Origin: Klenkia soli
GTDB lineage: Bacteria; Actinomycetota; Actinomycetes; Mycobacteriales; Geodermatophilaceae
Direction: 5' to 3'
NCBI RefSeq assembly: GCF_900103975.1
Contig: NZ_FNIR01000013.1
Span: 1-64,000, forward strand
Length of the DNA stretch: 64,000 bases
The notes beneath the pieces are model-generated. The model worked only from the letters and a program-made list of their open reading frames with translations. It was not told where the DNA came from and did no database searches. The position numbers and the translations under genes were made by a program. This document shows, piece by piece, positions 28,325 to 36,787 of this stretch. Within the stretch, counting starts at the first letter, position 1. The number at the start of each line of letters is the position of its first letter.

Positions 28325-28894
28325 GTGCCGCCCCGCCGCCGTCCGCCGTCCCCGGACACCCAGCCGGTGACGGTGACCGCGGCCCGGCAGGTGCGGCCGG
28401 ACCAGGTCCCGGCCTTCGAGGCGTGGGCCGAGGAGATCATGGCCCTGGCGGCCACGTTCCCCGGCCATCTGGGGTCCACCCTGCTGCGCCCCGGCTCGGG
28501 CAGCTCGGAGTACCACCTGGTCTACCGGTTCCACGACCGCGAGGCGCTGGCCGCCTGGGAGCGGTCCCCGCAGCGGCACGAGGCCCTCGGCCGCGCCGGG
28601 TCGATGGTGGACAGCTCCCGGTACAGCCGGGTCAGCGGGCTGGAGAGCTTCTTCACCGCGCCCGACCGGGCCGACGGCCCCTCCCGCACCCGGTTGACGG
28701 CGCTGACCATCGCGGTGGTGTTCGCCCTGCAGCTGGTCGTCCAGGCGGTCGTGGCGCCGTGGGTCGGCCACTGGCCGCTGGTGCTGCGGGCGCTGTTCTA
28801 CGCGGTGGTGCTGGTGCTGGCCCTTGGCTACGTCTTCATGCCCTTCCTGACCCGGCGGCTGGCCCGCTGGCTGAGGCCCCGGTTGCGGGGCTGA
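28325..28894 (+). CDS. ABM-domain protein with C-terminal membrane helices (copy 2)
   Basis: 189 aa, a clear paralogue of the preceding gene: QPVTVTAARQVRPDQVPAFE, then LAATFPGHLGSTLLRPGSGS and YHLVYRFHDREALAAWERSP, followed by two helices (about 122-144 and 150-172) and a basic RRLARWLRPRLRG tail. GTG 28325 is preferred to GTG 28301 since it aligns with the paralogue and has ggcagg upstream. The pair probably arose by tandem duplication, and the two may form a heteromer in the membrane. Substrate unknown. Confidence 0.82.
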   Translation: MPPRRRPPSPDTQPVTVTAARQVRPDQVPAFEAWAEEIMALAATFPGHLGSTLLRPGSGSSEYHLVYRFHDREALAAWERSPQRHEALGRAGSMVDSSRYSRVSGLESFFTAPDRADGPSRTRLTALTIAVVFALQLVVQAVVAPWVGHWPLVLRALFYAVVLVLALGYVFMPFLTRRLARWLRPRLRG

Positions 28895-28898
28895 CGAA

Positions 28899-28921
28899 CC
28901 GTCGGACCCGTCGGGTAGACC
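28899..28921 (+). promoter_or_regulatory. Damage-type promoter element of the AlkA-like gene
   Basis: ccgtcggac (28899-28907), 8 nt, then TAGACC (28916-28921), 7 nt, then GTG 28929. Same geometry as the recA and LysM promoters of this window. Confidence 0.55.
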
Positions 28922-28928
28922 TCCGGTC

Positions 28929-29819
28929 GTGCCGACCATCGCTCCCCGGGGCCCGTTCTCGCTCGCGGCCAGCAGCCGCTTCCTGGAGGGCTTCGCCCCG
29001 GCGGGGCGGGCCGCCGACGACGGCCCCCTCCGGCTGGTGTTCGCCCCCGACGGCCGTGGACCGGTGACCGGTGCCGCCGTCACCCAGTCCGCCGACGGCA
29101 CGGTCCGGGCCGACGTCGTGGGGAGCGAGCCCGCGGGGTTCGGCGACCACCTGGCCCGGATCCTGTCCCTGGACGTCGACGGCGCCGGCTTCCCCGCGAT
29201 CGCCGACCGGGACCCGGTCGTCGGGCGGCTGGCTGCGGCCTACCCCGGACTCCGGCCGGTCGGCTTCCACTTGCCGTACGAGGCGGCCTGCTGGGCCGTC
29301 GTCGGCCAGCGCCTGCGGATCACCCAGGCCGCCGGGGTGGTCGCCGGCATCCGCGCCCGGTGGGGGGAGACCGTGGAGGTCGCCGGCCGCCCGGTGGCGG
29401 CGTTCCCCGCGGCCCCGGTCCTGCTCGACGTGGCCGGGGAGCTGCCGCTGCCCGAGGTCAAGCAGGAACGGCTGCGCGGGCTCGCCGCGGCCGCGGTCGA
29501 CGGGCGGCTCGACGGCGCCCGGTTGCGCGACCTGTCGGCGGAGGAGGCGATCGCCGAGGTCAGCCGGCTGGCCGGGATCGGGCCCTTCTCGGCGGAGCTG
29601 GTCGTGGTGCGCGGGGCCGGTCACCCGGACCGGTTCCCGACCAGCGAGGGTCGGCTGCACGACTCGATGCGCCAGCTCTACGGACTGCCCGACGCAGGGG
29701 TGGCCGAGCTGACGACCGTGGCGGAGGCCTGGGCCCCCTACCGCACCTGGGTCTCGGTGCTGCTCCGCGTCGACCGGGAGGCCGCCACCGGCGAGATCGC
29801 CCGCGGGCGCCGCCGCTGA
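28929..29819 (+). CDS. AlkA-like HhH-GPD DNA-3-methyladenine glycosylase
   Basis: 296-aa alkylbase DNA glycosylase of the helix-hairpin-helix-GPD superfamily. The N-terminal half forms a TBP-like domain; HPYEAA-like LPYEAACWAVVGQRLRITQA (about 115-134) and the HhH LAGIGPFSAELVVVRGAG (214-231) are plain. The position of the catalytic Asp (six residues after Asp234 in DRFPTSE) holds Glu240. GTG 28929 is preceded by a promoter element with the -10 at 7 nt, so it is probably leaderless. The product is expected to excise alkylated purines. Confidence 0.85.
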   Translation: MPTIAPRGPFSLAASSRFLEGFAPAGRAADDGPLRLVFAPDGRGPVTGAAVTQSADGTVRADVVGSEPAGFGDHLARILSLDVDGAGFPAIADRDPVVGRLAAAYPGLRPVGFHLPYEAACWAVVGQRLRITQAAGVVAGIRARWGETVEVAGRPVAAFPAAPVLLDVAGELPLPEVKQERLRGLAAAAVDGRLDGARLRDLSAEEAIAEVSRLAGIGPFSAELVVVRGAGHPDRFPTSEGRLHDSMRQLYGLPDAGVAELTTVAEAWAPYRTWVSVLLRVDREAATGEIARGRRR

Positions 29820-29871
29820 GCCGGTGCCCACCGGTGTCGACAGCGCGACACGTCGACCTGTCGACACCGCC

Positions 29872-32800
29872 TCAGCCGCGCAGCCGCAGTCCTCGCGGTG
29901 TGGCGCTGAACCCGGCGGCCTGCAGCGCCGCCGACAGCGGGGTGGCCTCGTGCACCGACGCGCCGTCGGCCTTCTGGACGACGATGCGGCCCAGCGCGCC
30001 GGCGGCCACCGCGTTCGACAACGCCGTCGCCGCCTCCTTCAGGGCGACCTCCTCCTCGGTCCAGGACAGCAGCGTCTTCCCCCCGCGCTCGACGTACAGC
30101 ACCAGCTCGCCGTCGACGAGCACGACCAGTGCACCGGCCTTGCGGCCGGCGCGGTGCCCGGTGCTGCCGCGCTTCTTCGCGACGCCCGGGGCGGTGCCCT
30201 CGCCGAGGTCGACCGCCTCGTCGGCCCCGTCACCGGTCGGCGCCTCACCCGGCGCGCCGATGGTCCGCTCGGGCCAGGGGAGAGCCGCGCCGTAGACGTT
30301 GGCCGGGTCGGTGGCGGCCAGCACGACCGCCGGGGTGGGGGTGCGGTCGGGGCTGGCGAAGCTGCGGAGCCGGTCGACCGAGCCCGGGGTGCCGAACTGG
30401 GCCGCGCCGAGGGTCTCCACGAAGTACCCGCGCCGGGCGCGGCCGTTCTCCTCGTAGGCCCGCAGGATCGGGTAGACGGCGGAGAACCCGCCGAGCACCT
30501 GCTCGGCCATGACGGCGCCGCGGGTCAGCACGCCGTGCCGCTCGAGCAGCGACTCGGTGCGGGCGTTGTTGCGCTTGGTCGCGTTGGTCTCGAGCTCGGG
30601 CAGCCGGGACCACCGGCCGGCGACCATCGGGGGGCCGGTGCGGCTGGGCATGGCCGGTCGGCCCACCCGGGTGCGGCCGTAGCGGGTGCGGTCGAGCCGG
30701 GCGCGGGGTGCCGCGGGGGCCTTCTTGTGCGCCCCGCCGCCGGCCAGCCGGGCCCGCAACGGGGCGAGGGTGTCGTTGGTGAGGGCTCCGGACCACACGA
30801 GGTCCCACACCACCTCGGCGAAGGCCTGGTCGTCGGTGGCCCCGACCCGGTCGGACAGCCCGCGGAAGAACAGCGCCTGCCCGCCGGACAGCTCCTCGAG
30901 CACCTGCCCGCCGACCCCGCCCTCGTCCTGGGCACCCAGCGGCGGTTCGGGCAGCAGCAGGGAGGCGAGGTCGGCCGGGACCAGGGTGATCCAGCCGTCG
31001 CCCCCGGACAACCCGCCGGCGCCGGCCCACAGCACCTCGCCGGCGCTGGTCAGCTCGTCGAGCATGCCGGGCTGGTAGCCCTGCACGCGCGAGGGCAGCA
31101 CCAGGGTCTCGAGGGCGGAGGCGGGCACGAGGGCCCCGGCCAGCTGCTCGACGACCGCGAGCACGCCGTCGACCCCGCGCATGCGGCTGCCGACGGACTG
31201 CCACGACGGCGTGTAGCGGGCCAGCGTGGTCGTCGGGACCGGCTCGACCTCCTGGCGCAGCTTGGCCAGGCTGCGCCGCCGGATGGAGCGCAGCACCTCG
31301 GCGTCGCACCACTCCTGGTCGACCCCGCCGGGCCGGAACTCGCCGGTGACGATGCGACCGGTGCCCACCAGCCGCTGGATGGTGGTGGTCACCACCGCGA
31401 CGCCCAGGCCGAGCCGGTCGGCCACCTCGCTCGGCACGAACGGGCCGTGCGTGCGGGCGTAGCGGCCGACGAGGTCGCCCAGCGGGTCGGCGACCGGCTC
31501 GGTGAACACCTCGGGCACGCCCACCGGGAGGGCGGTGCCCAGCGCGTCGCGGAACCGGCCGGCGTCCTCGATGGCGACGTACCGGTCCTGCCCCGCGATG
31601 CGCACCCGGAGCACCCGGCGACCGGCCACCAGCTCGTCCAGCCACTCCTGGGACACCCCCCGGGCGGCAGCCTCGGTGGCGCTGAGATCACCGACCACGC
31701 GCAGCAGGTCGGCGCCGGCGTCGACGTCCCGGGGGTGCCGGTCGGCCGGCTGCCGCTGCAGCTCGGCCTCGATCTCGGTGAGCGCGTCGCCGTCGAGCAG
31801 CTCGCGCAGCTCGGAGCGGCCCAGCAGCTCGGCCAGCAACCCGGTGTCCAGTGCCAGCGCCTGGGCGCGCCGCTCGGCCAGCGGGGCATCGCCCTCGTAG
31901 ATGAACTGGCCGACGTAGCCGAACAGCAACGACTGGGCGAAGGGGGAGGCGCTCTGGGTCTGCACGTCGGCCACCCGCACCCGCCGCGAGCGGATGTCGC
32001 TCATCAGCTCGACCAGGCCCGGCACGTCGTAGACGTCCTGCAGCACCTCCCGCACCGCCTCGAGGGTGATCGGGAAGCTGGAGAACTCGCTGGCCACGCT
32101 GAGCAGCTGCGCGGCGCGCTGCCGCTGCTGCCACAGCGGGGTGCGCCGGCGGGGATCGCGGCGGGGGAGCAGCAGGGCACGGGCGGCGCACTCGCGGAAC
32201 CGGCTGGCGAACAGCGCGGAGTTGCCGACCTCGGCGGTGACCTCCCGCTCGACGTCGTCGGGGTCGAGGATCGCGAGGTCGGCCTCGGGCGGCTCGCCGG
32301 TGGTGTCGGGCAACCGCAGCACGATGCCGTCGTCGGCGTGCATCGAGGCGACGTCCACCCCGTACCGCTCGCGCAGCCGGGCCGCGAGCACGAGCGCCCA
32401 GGGGGCGTTCACCTGCGCGCCGAACGGGGAGTGCACGACCAGCCGCCAGTCGCCGAGCTCGTCGCGGAAGCGCTCGACCAGCAGCGTGCGGTCGTCGGGC
32501 AGGTGCCCGGTCGCGGCCTTCTGCTCGACCAGGTAGGCCTGCAGGTTGGCCGCGCCCCACTCGTCGAGCCCGGCCGCCCGGGCCCGCTCGAGTCCGGCGG
32601 CCGGCGTGGCGCTCCCGACCTCGCGGAGGAAGGCGCCGAGCGCCCGGCCCAGCTCCAGCGGGCGGCCCAGGGTGTCGCCGTGCCAGAACGGCATCTTGCC
32701 GGGCTGCCCGGGTGCGGGGGTGACCAGCACGCGGTCGTGGGTGATCTCCTCGATCCGCCAGGAGGAGGAGCCGAGCAGGAAGACGTCGCCGACCCGCGAC

Positions 32801-34521
32801 TCGTAGACCATCTCCTCGTCGAGCTCACCGACCCGGCGGCCTCCGGTCTCGCCGCCGCCGGAGACGATGAAGACGCCGAAGAGGCCGCGGTCGGGGATCG
32901 TGCCGCCGCTGGTGACCGCCAGCCGCTGCGCGCCCTGGCGCGCGGTGAGGGTGTCGGTCACCCGGTCCCAGGTCAGCCGGGGCCGCAGCTCGGCGAAGGC
33001 GTCGGAGGGGTAGCGGCCGGCCAGCATGTCGAGCACCGCGTGCAGCGCGGAGTCCGGCAACGAGGCGAACGCCGCAGACCGGCGCAGCACCCCGGCCACC
33101 TCGTCGACGGTCTTGGGCTCCTCGGCGACGATCGCCACGATCTGCTGGGCCAGCACGTCCAGCGGGTTGCGCAGGTAGCGGATGGACTCGATCTGGCCGG
33201 CCTTCATCCGCTCGGCCACCACCGCGGACTGCACCAGGTCACCCCGGAACTTGGGGAACAGCACGCCGCGGCTGACCGCGCCGACCTGGTGCCCGGCCCG
33301 GCCGACCCGCTGCAGCCCGGCGGCCACGTTGGGCGGTGACTCGACCTGGATGACGAGGTCGACCGCACCCATGTCGATGCCCAGCTCCAGCGAGGAGGTG
33401 GCCACCACGGCGGGCAGCTGCCCGGACTTCAGCGCCTCCTCGACGACGGCCCGCTGCTCCCGGGAGACCGACCCGTGGTGGGCCGAGGCCACCGGCTTGG
33501 CGTCCGGCGGCAGGCCACCCCCGCCGCCGGCCTGGGCCATGAGCTGGGCCGCGTCGGCACCTGCCGGGACGGTCTCGCCGGTGGCCCGCTCGTAGGCGAG
33601 CTCGTTGAGCCGGCTGGTCAGCCGTTCGGCCAGCCGGCGGGAGTTGGCGAACACGATGGTGGAGCGGTGCGCCTCGATGAGGTCCAGCACCCGTTCCTCG
33701 ACCGCCGGCCAGATCGACGTCCTCGGCTGGGCGCCGGCCGCGGACCCCTCCATCTCCCCGGTGGGTTGGCCGAGCTGACTCATGTCCTCGACCGGCACGA
33801 CCACCGACAGGTCCCACTGCTTGGTCGACGGCGGCGCCACGATCTGCACCGGCCGCCCCCCGGCGAGGAAGGTGGCGACCTCCTCGATCGGCCGCACCGT
33901 GGCCGACAGCCCGATCCGCTGCGCCGGCTTCTCGAGCAGCATGTCCATCCGGTCCAGCGAGACCGCCAGGTGGGCGCCGCGCTTGCTGCCGCAGACCGCG
34001 TGCACCTCGTCGAGGATCACCGTCTCGACCCCGCGCAGCGCCTCCCGCGCCTGGCTGGTGAGCAGCAGGAACAGCGACTCGGGGGTGGTGATGAGGATGT
34101 CGGTGGGCCGCCGGGCGAACGCCCGCCGCTCGTCGGCGGGGGTGTCACCGGACCGGATGCCCACACTGATCTCGGGGCGGGGGAGACCGAGCCGGGCAGC
34201 GGCCTGGCCGATGCCGGTCAGCGGCGCCCGCAGGTTGCGCTCGACGTCGACGGCCAGCGCCTTCAGCGGGGACACGTAGAGCACCCGGCAGCGGGCCTTC
34301 TCCTCCTCCGGCAGCGGGGTGGCGGCCAGCCGGTCGAGCGACCAGAGGAAGGCCGCCAGCGTCTTGCCCGAGCCGGTGGGGGCGACGACCAGGGCGTGCT
34401 CACCGCTGCTGATCGCCGTCCAGGCGCCCTCCTGGGCCGCCGTGGGCGCGTCGAAGGCGCCGGTGAACCACGCCTTGGTGGGCGCGGAGAACCGGTCGAT
34501 CGCGGACGGGGCGGGAGGCAC
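29872..34521 (-). CDS. lhr: Lhr-family ATP-dependent DNA helicase
   Basis: 1549-aa large helicase-related protein, a single-stranded-DNA-dependent 3'-5' translocase linked to DNA damage repair in mycobacteria. The superfamily-2 core has Walker A APTGSGKT (47-54), DEVH in VILDEVHAVCGS (about 168), LSATVRP, and QRVGRAGHQ as motif VI. The Lhr-core winged-helix and beta-barrel domains follow, then a long C-terminal domain (about 900-1549). The length equals full-length bacterial Lhr. GTG 34521 follows a damage-type promoter with the -10 six nt upstream. It is divergent from an acyl-CoA dehydrogenase. Confidence 0.95.
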   Translation of the reverse strand: MPPAPSAIDRFSAPTKAWFTGAFDAPTAAQEGAWTAISSGEHALVVAPTGSGKTLAAFLWSLDRLAATPLPEEEKARCRVLYVSPLKALAVDVERNLRAPLTGIGQAAARLGLPRPEISVGIRSGDTPADERRAFARRPTDILITTPESLFLLLTSQAREALRGVETVILDEVHAVCGSKRGAHLAVSLDRMDMLLEKPAQRIGLSATVRPIEEVATFLAGGRPVQIVAPPSTKQWDLSVVVPVEDMSQLGQPTGEMEGSAAGAQPRTSIWPAVEERVLDLIEAHRSTIVFANSRRLAERLTSRLNELAYERATGETVPAGADAAQLMAQAGGGGGLPPDAKPVASAHHGSVSREQRAVVEEALKSGQLPAVVATSSLELGIDMGAVDLVIQVESPPNVAAGLQRVGRAGHQVGAVSRGVLFPKFRGDLVQSAVVAERMKAGQIESIRYLRNPLDVLAQQIVAIVAEEPKTVDEVAGVLRRSAAFASLPDSALHAVLDMLAGRYPSDAFAELRPRLTWDRVTDTLTARQGAQRLAVTSGGTIPDRGLFGVFIVSGGGETGGRRVGELDEEMVYESRVGDVFLLGSSSWRIEEITHDRVLVTPAPGQPGKMPFWHGDTLGRPLELGRALGAFLREVGSATPAAGLERARAAGLDEWGAANLQAYLVEQKAATGHLPDDRTLLVERFRDELGDWRLVVHSPFGAQVNAPWALVLAARLRERYGVDVASMHADDGIVLRLPDTTGEPPEADLAILDPDDVEREVTAEVGNSALFASRFRECAARALLLPRRDPRRRTPLWQQRQRAAQLLSVASEFSSFPITLEAVREVLQDVYDVPGLVELMSDIRSRRVRVADVQTQSASPFAQSLLFGYVGQFIYEGDAPLAERRAQALALDTGLLAELLGRSELRELLDGDALTEIEAELQRQPADRHPRDVDAGADLLRVVGDLSATEAAARGVSQEWLDELVAGRRVLRVRIAGQDRYVAIEDAGRFRDALGTALPVGVPEVFTEPVADPLGDLVGRYARTHGPFVPSEVADRLGLGVAVVTTTIQRLVGTGRIVTGEFRPGGVDQEWCDAEVLRSIRRRSLAKLRQEVEPVPTTTLARYTPSWQSVGSRMRGVDGVLAVVEQLAGALVPASALETLVLPSRVQGYQPGMLDELTSAGEVLWAGAGGLSGGDGWITLVPADLASLLLPEPPLGAQDEGGVGGQVLEELSGGQALFFRGLSDRVGATDDQAFAEVVWDLVWSGALTNDTLAPLRARLAGGGAHKKAPAAPRARLDRTRYGRTRVGRPAMPSRTGPPMVAGRWSRLPELETNATKRNNARTESLLERHGVLTRGAVMAEQVLGGFSAVYPILRAYEENGRARRGYFVETLGAAQFGTPGSVDRLRSFASPDRTPTPAVVLAATDPANVYGAALPWPERTIGAPGEAPTGDGADEAVDLGEGTAPGVAKKRGSTGHRAGRKAGALVVLVDGELVLYVERGGKTLLSWTEEEVALKEAATALSNAVAAGALGRIVVQKADGASVHEATPLSAALQAAGFSATPRGLRLRG

Positions 34522-34527
34522 CCCACC

Positions 34528-34550
34528 AGTGTCCCCAGCGGGTACGACAA
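34528..34550 (-). promoter_or_regulatory. Damage-type promoter element of lhr
   Basis: On the minus strand ttgtcgtac (34550-34542), 8 nt, gacact (34533-34528), 6 nt, then GTG 34521. The 9-mer differs from those of recA and the LysM gene at one base. Confidence 0.55.
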
Positions 34551-34598
34551 TTGCGCGGGCTCTGGAAACAGTCAGCGTTGTCTGCCACAGTCGGAGGC

Positions 34599-35744
34599 AT
34601 GCGCTCCCACCTGTACGAGGCCGACCACGACGACTTCCGCGCCAGCGTGCGCACGTTCGTGGAGAAGGAGATCGCCCCCTTCCACGACCAGTGGGAGCGC
34701 GACTCGATCGTGCCGCGCGAGGTCTGGACCGCCGGGGGCGCGCAGGGCTTCCTCGGCATCGACCAGGACGAGCGCTTCGGCGGCGGCGGCGTGCGCGACT
34801 TCCGCTACCAGGCCGTGCTGTCCGAGGAGATGACCCGGGTGGGCGCCAGCGGGGTCGGGTTCACCCTGCACAACGACGTCGTCAGCCCCTACCTGCGCGA
34901 CCTCGCCACCGAAGAGCAGCAGGCGCGCTGGGTGCCCGGGTTCTGCAGCGGCGAGCTGATCACCGCGATCGCGATGACCGAGCCCGGCACCGGCAGCGAC
35001 CTGCAGGGCATCACCACCACCGCCCGGCGGGACGGCGACGACTGGGTGCTCAACGGGTCGAAGACGTTCATCACCAACGGCATCAACGCCGACCTGGTCA
35101 TCGTCGTCGCCCGCACGAACCCCGACGTCCCGGCGTCGAAGGGCACCAGCCTGCTGGTCGTCGAGCGGGGCATGCCCGGCTTCGAGCGGGGGCGGAACCT
35201 GGACAAGGTGGGTCTCAAGGCGCAGGACACCGCGGAGCTGTTCTTCACCGACGTCCGGGTGCCGGCCGCCAACCTGCTGGGCACGCCCGACCGCGGCTTC
35301 CTGCACCTGATGGAGAACCTGCCGCAGGAACGGCTGTCCATCGCCATCGGCGCGGTCGCGGCCATCGAGACCGTGCTCGCGCAGACGGTGGAGTACGTGA
35401 CCAGCCGCACGGCGTTCGGCAAGCCGGTCGGCAGCTTCCAGAACAGCCGGTTCGTGCTCGCCGAGCTGCAGACCGAGGCCATCATCGCCCGCACCTTCGT
35501 CGACGAGTGCATCCGCCAGCTGGACGCCGGCACCCTCACCGCCGTCGATGCCGCGCAGGCCAAGTGGTGGTGCAGCGACCTGCAGAACCGCACCGCCGAC
35601 AAGTGCCTGCAGCTGCACGGCGGCTACGGCTACATGAGCGAGTACCCGGTCTCCAAGGCCTGGCGCGACGCCCGCGTGCAGTCCATCTACGGCGGCACCA
35701 ACGAGATCATGAAGGAGATCATCGGCCGCTCCATGGGGTTGTGA
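34599..35744 (+). CDS. Acyl-CoA dehydrogenase
   Basis: 381-aa FAD-dependent enzyme of fatty-acid or amino-acid catabolism, introducing the C2-C3 double bond of acyl-CoA. Visible blocks: ITAIAMTEPGTGSDLQG (FAD/substrate signature), RTAFGKPVGSFQ, and LHGGYGYMSEYPVSKAWRDA. The C-terminal YGGTNEIMKEIIGRSM carries Glu369 in the catalytic-base position of medium/short-chain type enzymes. ATG 34599 fits the family N-terminus (LYEADHDDFRASVR). The ggagg is only 1 nt from it, so it may be leaderless or start differently. Chain-length preference is unknown. Confidence 0.92.
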   Translation: MRSHLYEADHDDFRASVRTFVEKEIAPFHDQWERDSIVPREVWTAGGAQGFLGIDQDERFGGGGVRDFRYQAVLSEEMTRVGASGVGFTLHNDVVSPYLRDLATEEQQARWVPGFCSGELITAIAMTEPGTGSDLQGITTTARRDGDDWVLNGSKTFITNGINADLVIVVARTNPDVPASKGTSLLVVERGMPGFERGRNLDKVGLKAQDTAELFFTDVRVPAANLLGTPDRGFLHLMENLPQERLSIAIGAVAAIETVLAQTVEYVTSRTAFGKPVGSFQNSRFVLAELQTEAIIARTFVDECIRQLDAGTLTAVDAAQAKWWCSDLQNRTADKCLQLHGGYGYMSEYPVSKAWRDARVQSIYGGTNEIMKEIIGRSMGL

Positions 35745-35771
35745 CCTGCCCGGGCGGGGGATGAGCCGGGC

Positions 35772-36467
35772 ATGGAGCTCAGCGACGCAGCAGCCATCGA
35801 GGAGTGGACGCAGGCCCAGGCGCGGGTCATCGCGCTGGTGGCGGACCTGCCCGCCGCGGACGTCGCCCGCCGGGTGCCCGCGTGCCCGGACTGGACCGTG
35901 CACGACCTGGTCGCCCACGTGGTCGGGGTCGACGCCGACGTCCTGTCCGGCGACGAGGCCGACGACCACAACAGCGGCTGGACGCAGGCCCAGGTCGACG
36001 CGCGGGCCGGGCGGGGGATCGGGGCGCTCATCGAGGAGTGGCACGGTCTCACCGAGCCGCTGCGGGCGTGGATGGCCGAGCACGGCACCCGGCCGATGGG
36101 CGACGTCGTCATGCACGAGCAGGACCTCCGCGGCGCGCTGGGCACCCCGGGGGCGCACGACACCCCGGCGATGGCGCAGCTCCGCGACCGCTTCGCCGCA
36201 CGGGTCGCCGACGCGGTGGCCGAGGCCGGGCTGCCGCCGATCGCCCTGGTCGGCAGCACCTGGCGCACCGGGCCCGAGGACGCCGAGGTGGTCCTGACGG
36301 CGTCGGACTTCGACCTCGCCCGGGCCGTGCAGTCCCGGCGGTCGGCGGACCAGCTGCGCGCCTGGACCACCCGGGGCGACGTCGGCCGCTACCTGGCGTG
36401 CTTCGAGACCCTCGGTCCGCTGCCCGCACGACCGCTCAGCGACGGCGCCACATCATCACCAGGCTGA
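35772..36467 (+). CDS. TIGR03083/maleylpyruvate isomerase N-terminal-like (DinB-fold) protein
   Basis: 231 aa. The N-terminal 170 residues fit the mycothiol-dependent MPI-N/DinB fold: PACPDWTVHDLVAHVVG (about 37-53) and DVVMHEQDLRGALGTPG (about 113-129) hold the His residues that normally bind a divalent metal. Such proteins use mycothiol or are uncharacterised. It has its own ATG, 27 bp after the dehydrogenase, and probably shares its transcript. Its last 32 nt overlap the end of the convergent 33-aa ORF. Confidence 0.85.
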   Translation: MELSDAAAIEEWTQAQARVIALVADLPAADVARRVPACPDWTVHDLVAHVVGVDADVLSGDEADDHNSGWTQAQVDARAGRGIGALIEEWHGLTEPLRAWMAEHGTRPMGDVVMHEQDLRGALGTPGAHDTPAMAQLRDRFAARVADAVAEAGLPPIALVGSTWRTGPEDAEVVLTASDFDLARAVQSRRSADQLRAWTTRGDVGRYLACFETLGPLPARPLSDGATSSPG

Positions 36468-36537
36468 CCAGCATCAGGCAGACGATCGCGATCTGGCCGA
36501 CGGTGTCCCAGGTCGCGGAGCCGGTGCTCGGGATCAT
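36436..36537 (-). CDS. 33-aa single-helix membrane microprotein
   Basis: Begins MIPSTGSATWDTVGQ, then one hydrophobic helix (about residues 14-30, ending MMW) and a C-terminal RRR, the topology of a small inner-membrane peptide. It is too short for usual gene finding. Support: TACCGT on the minus strand (36549-36544) lies 6 nt before ATG 36537, the same layout as annotated leaderless genes. It is divergent from the DUF3046 gene, and its 3' end overlaps the convergent gene. Function unknown. Confidence 0.55.
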   Translation of the reverse strand: MIPSTGSATWDTVGQIAIVCLMLVSLVMMWRRR

Positions 36538-36543
36538 GGCTCG

Positions 36544-36563
36544 ACGGTAGCCGCGGGTACCGT
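36544..36563. promoter_or_regulatory. Face-to-face -10 elements of DUF3046 gene and 33-aa ORF
   Basis: acggta (36544-36549) and taccgt (36558-36563) form an inverted repeat around 8 bp. Each is a -10 hexamer, 6 nt before ATG 36537 on the minus strand and 7 nt before GTG 36571 on the plus strand. The two promoters overlap, so their use should be mutually exclusive. Confidence 0.5.
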
Positions 36564-36570
36564 CGAGGTC

Positions 36571-36765
36571 GTGCGACTGCAGGAGTTCTGGGGCCAGATC
36601 AGGAGCCAGTTCGGCGACCTGCGCGGCGAGTCCATCGCCCGCGACCACGTGTTCTCCGCCTTCGGCGGGCGGACCGCGGTGGCCGCCATCGACAGCGGCG
36701 TGCCCGTGCGCACGGTCTGGTTGGCCATCTGCGAGGAGTTCGACGTCCCGGCGCAGGCTCGCTGA
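36571..36765 (+). CDS. DUF3046 family protein
   Basis: 64-aa actinobacterial DUF3046 protein: [20 protein letters not shown], then [20 protein letters not shown] and a [15 protein letters not shown] end. This gene usually sits just upstream of recA in actinobacteria, as it does here (1.6 kb away with two genes inserted). Function unknown; the small size suggests a regulator or a partner protein. GTG 36571 has TACCGT 7 nt upstream. Confidence 0.9.
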   Translation: MRLQEFWGQIRSQFGDLRGESIARDHVFSAFGGRTAVAAIDSGVPVRTVWLAICEEFDVPAQAR

Positions 36766-36787
36766 CCTGCACCGGGACGTCGCCGCA

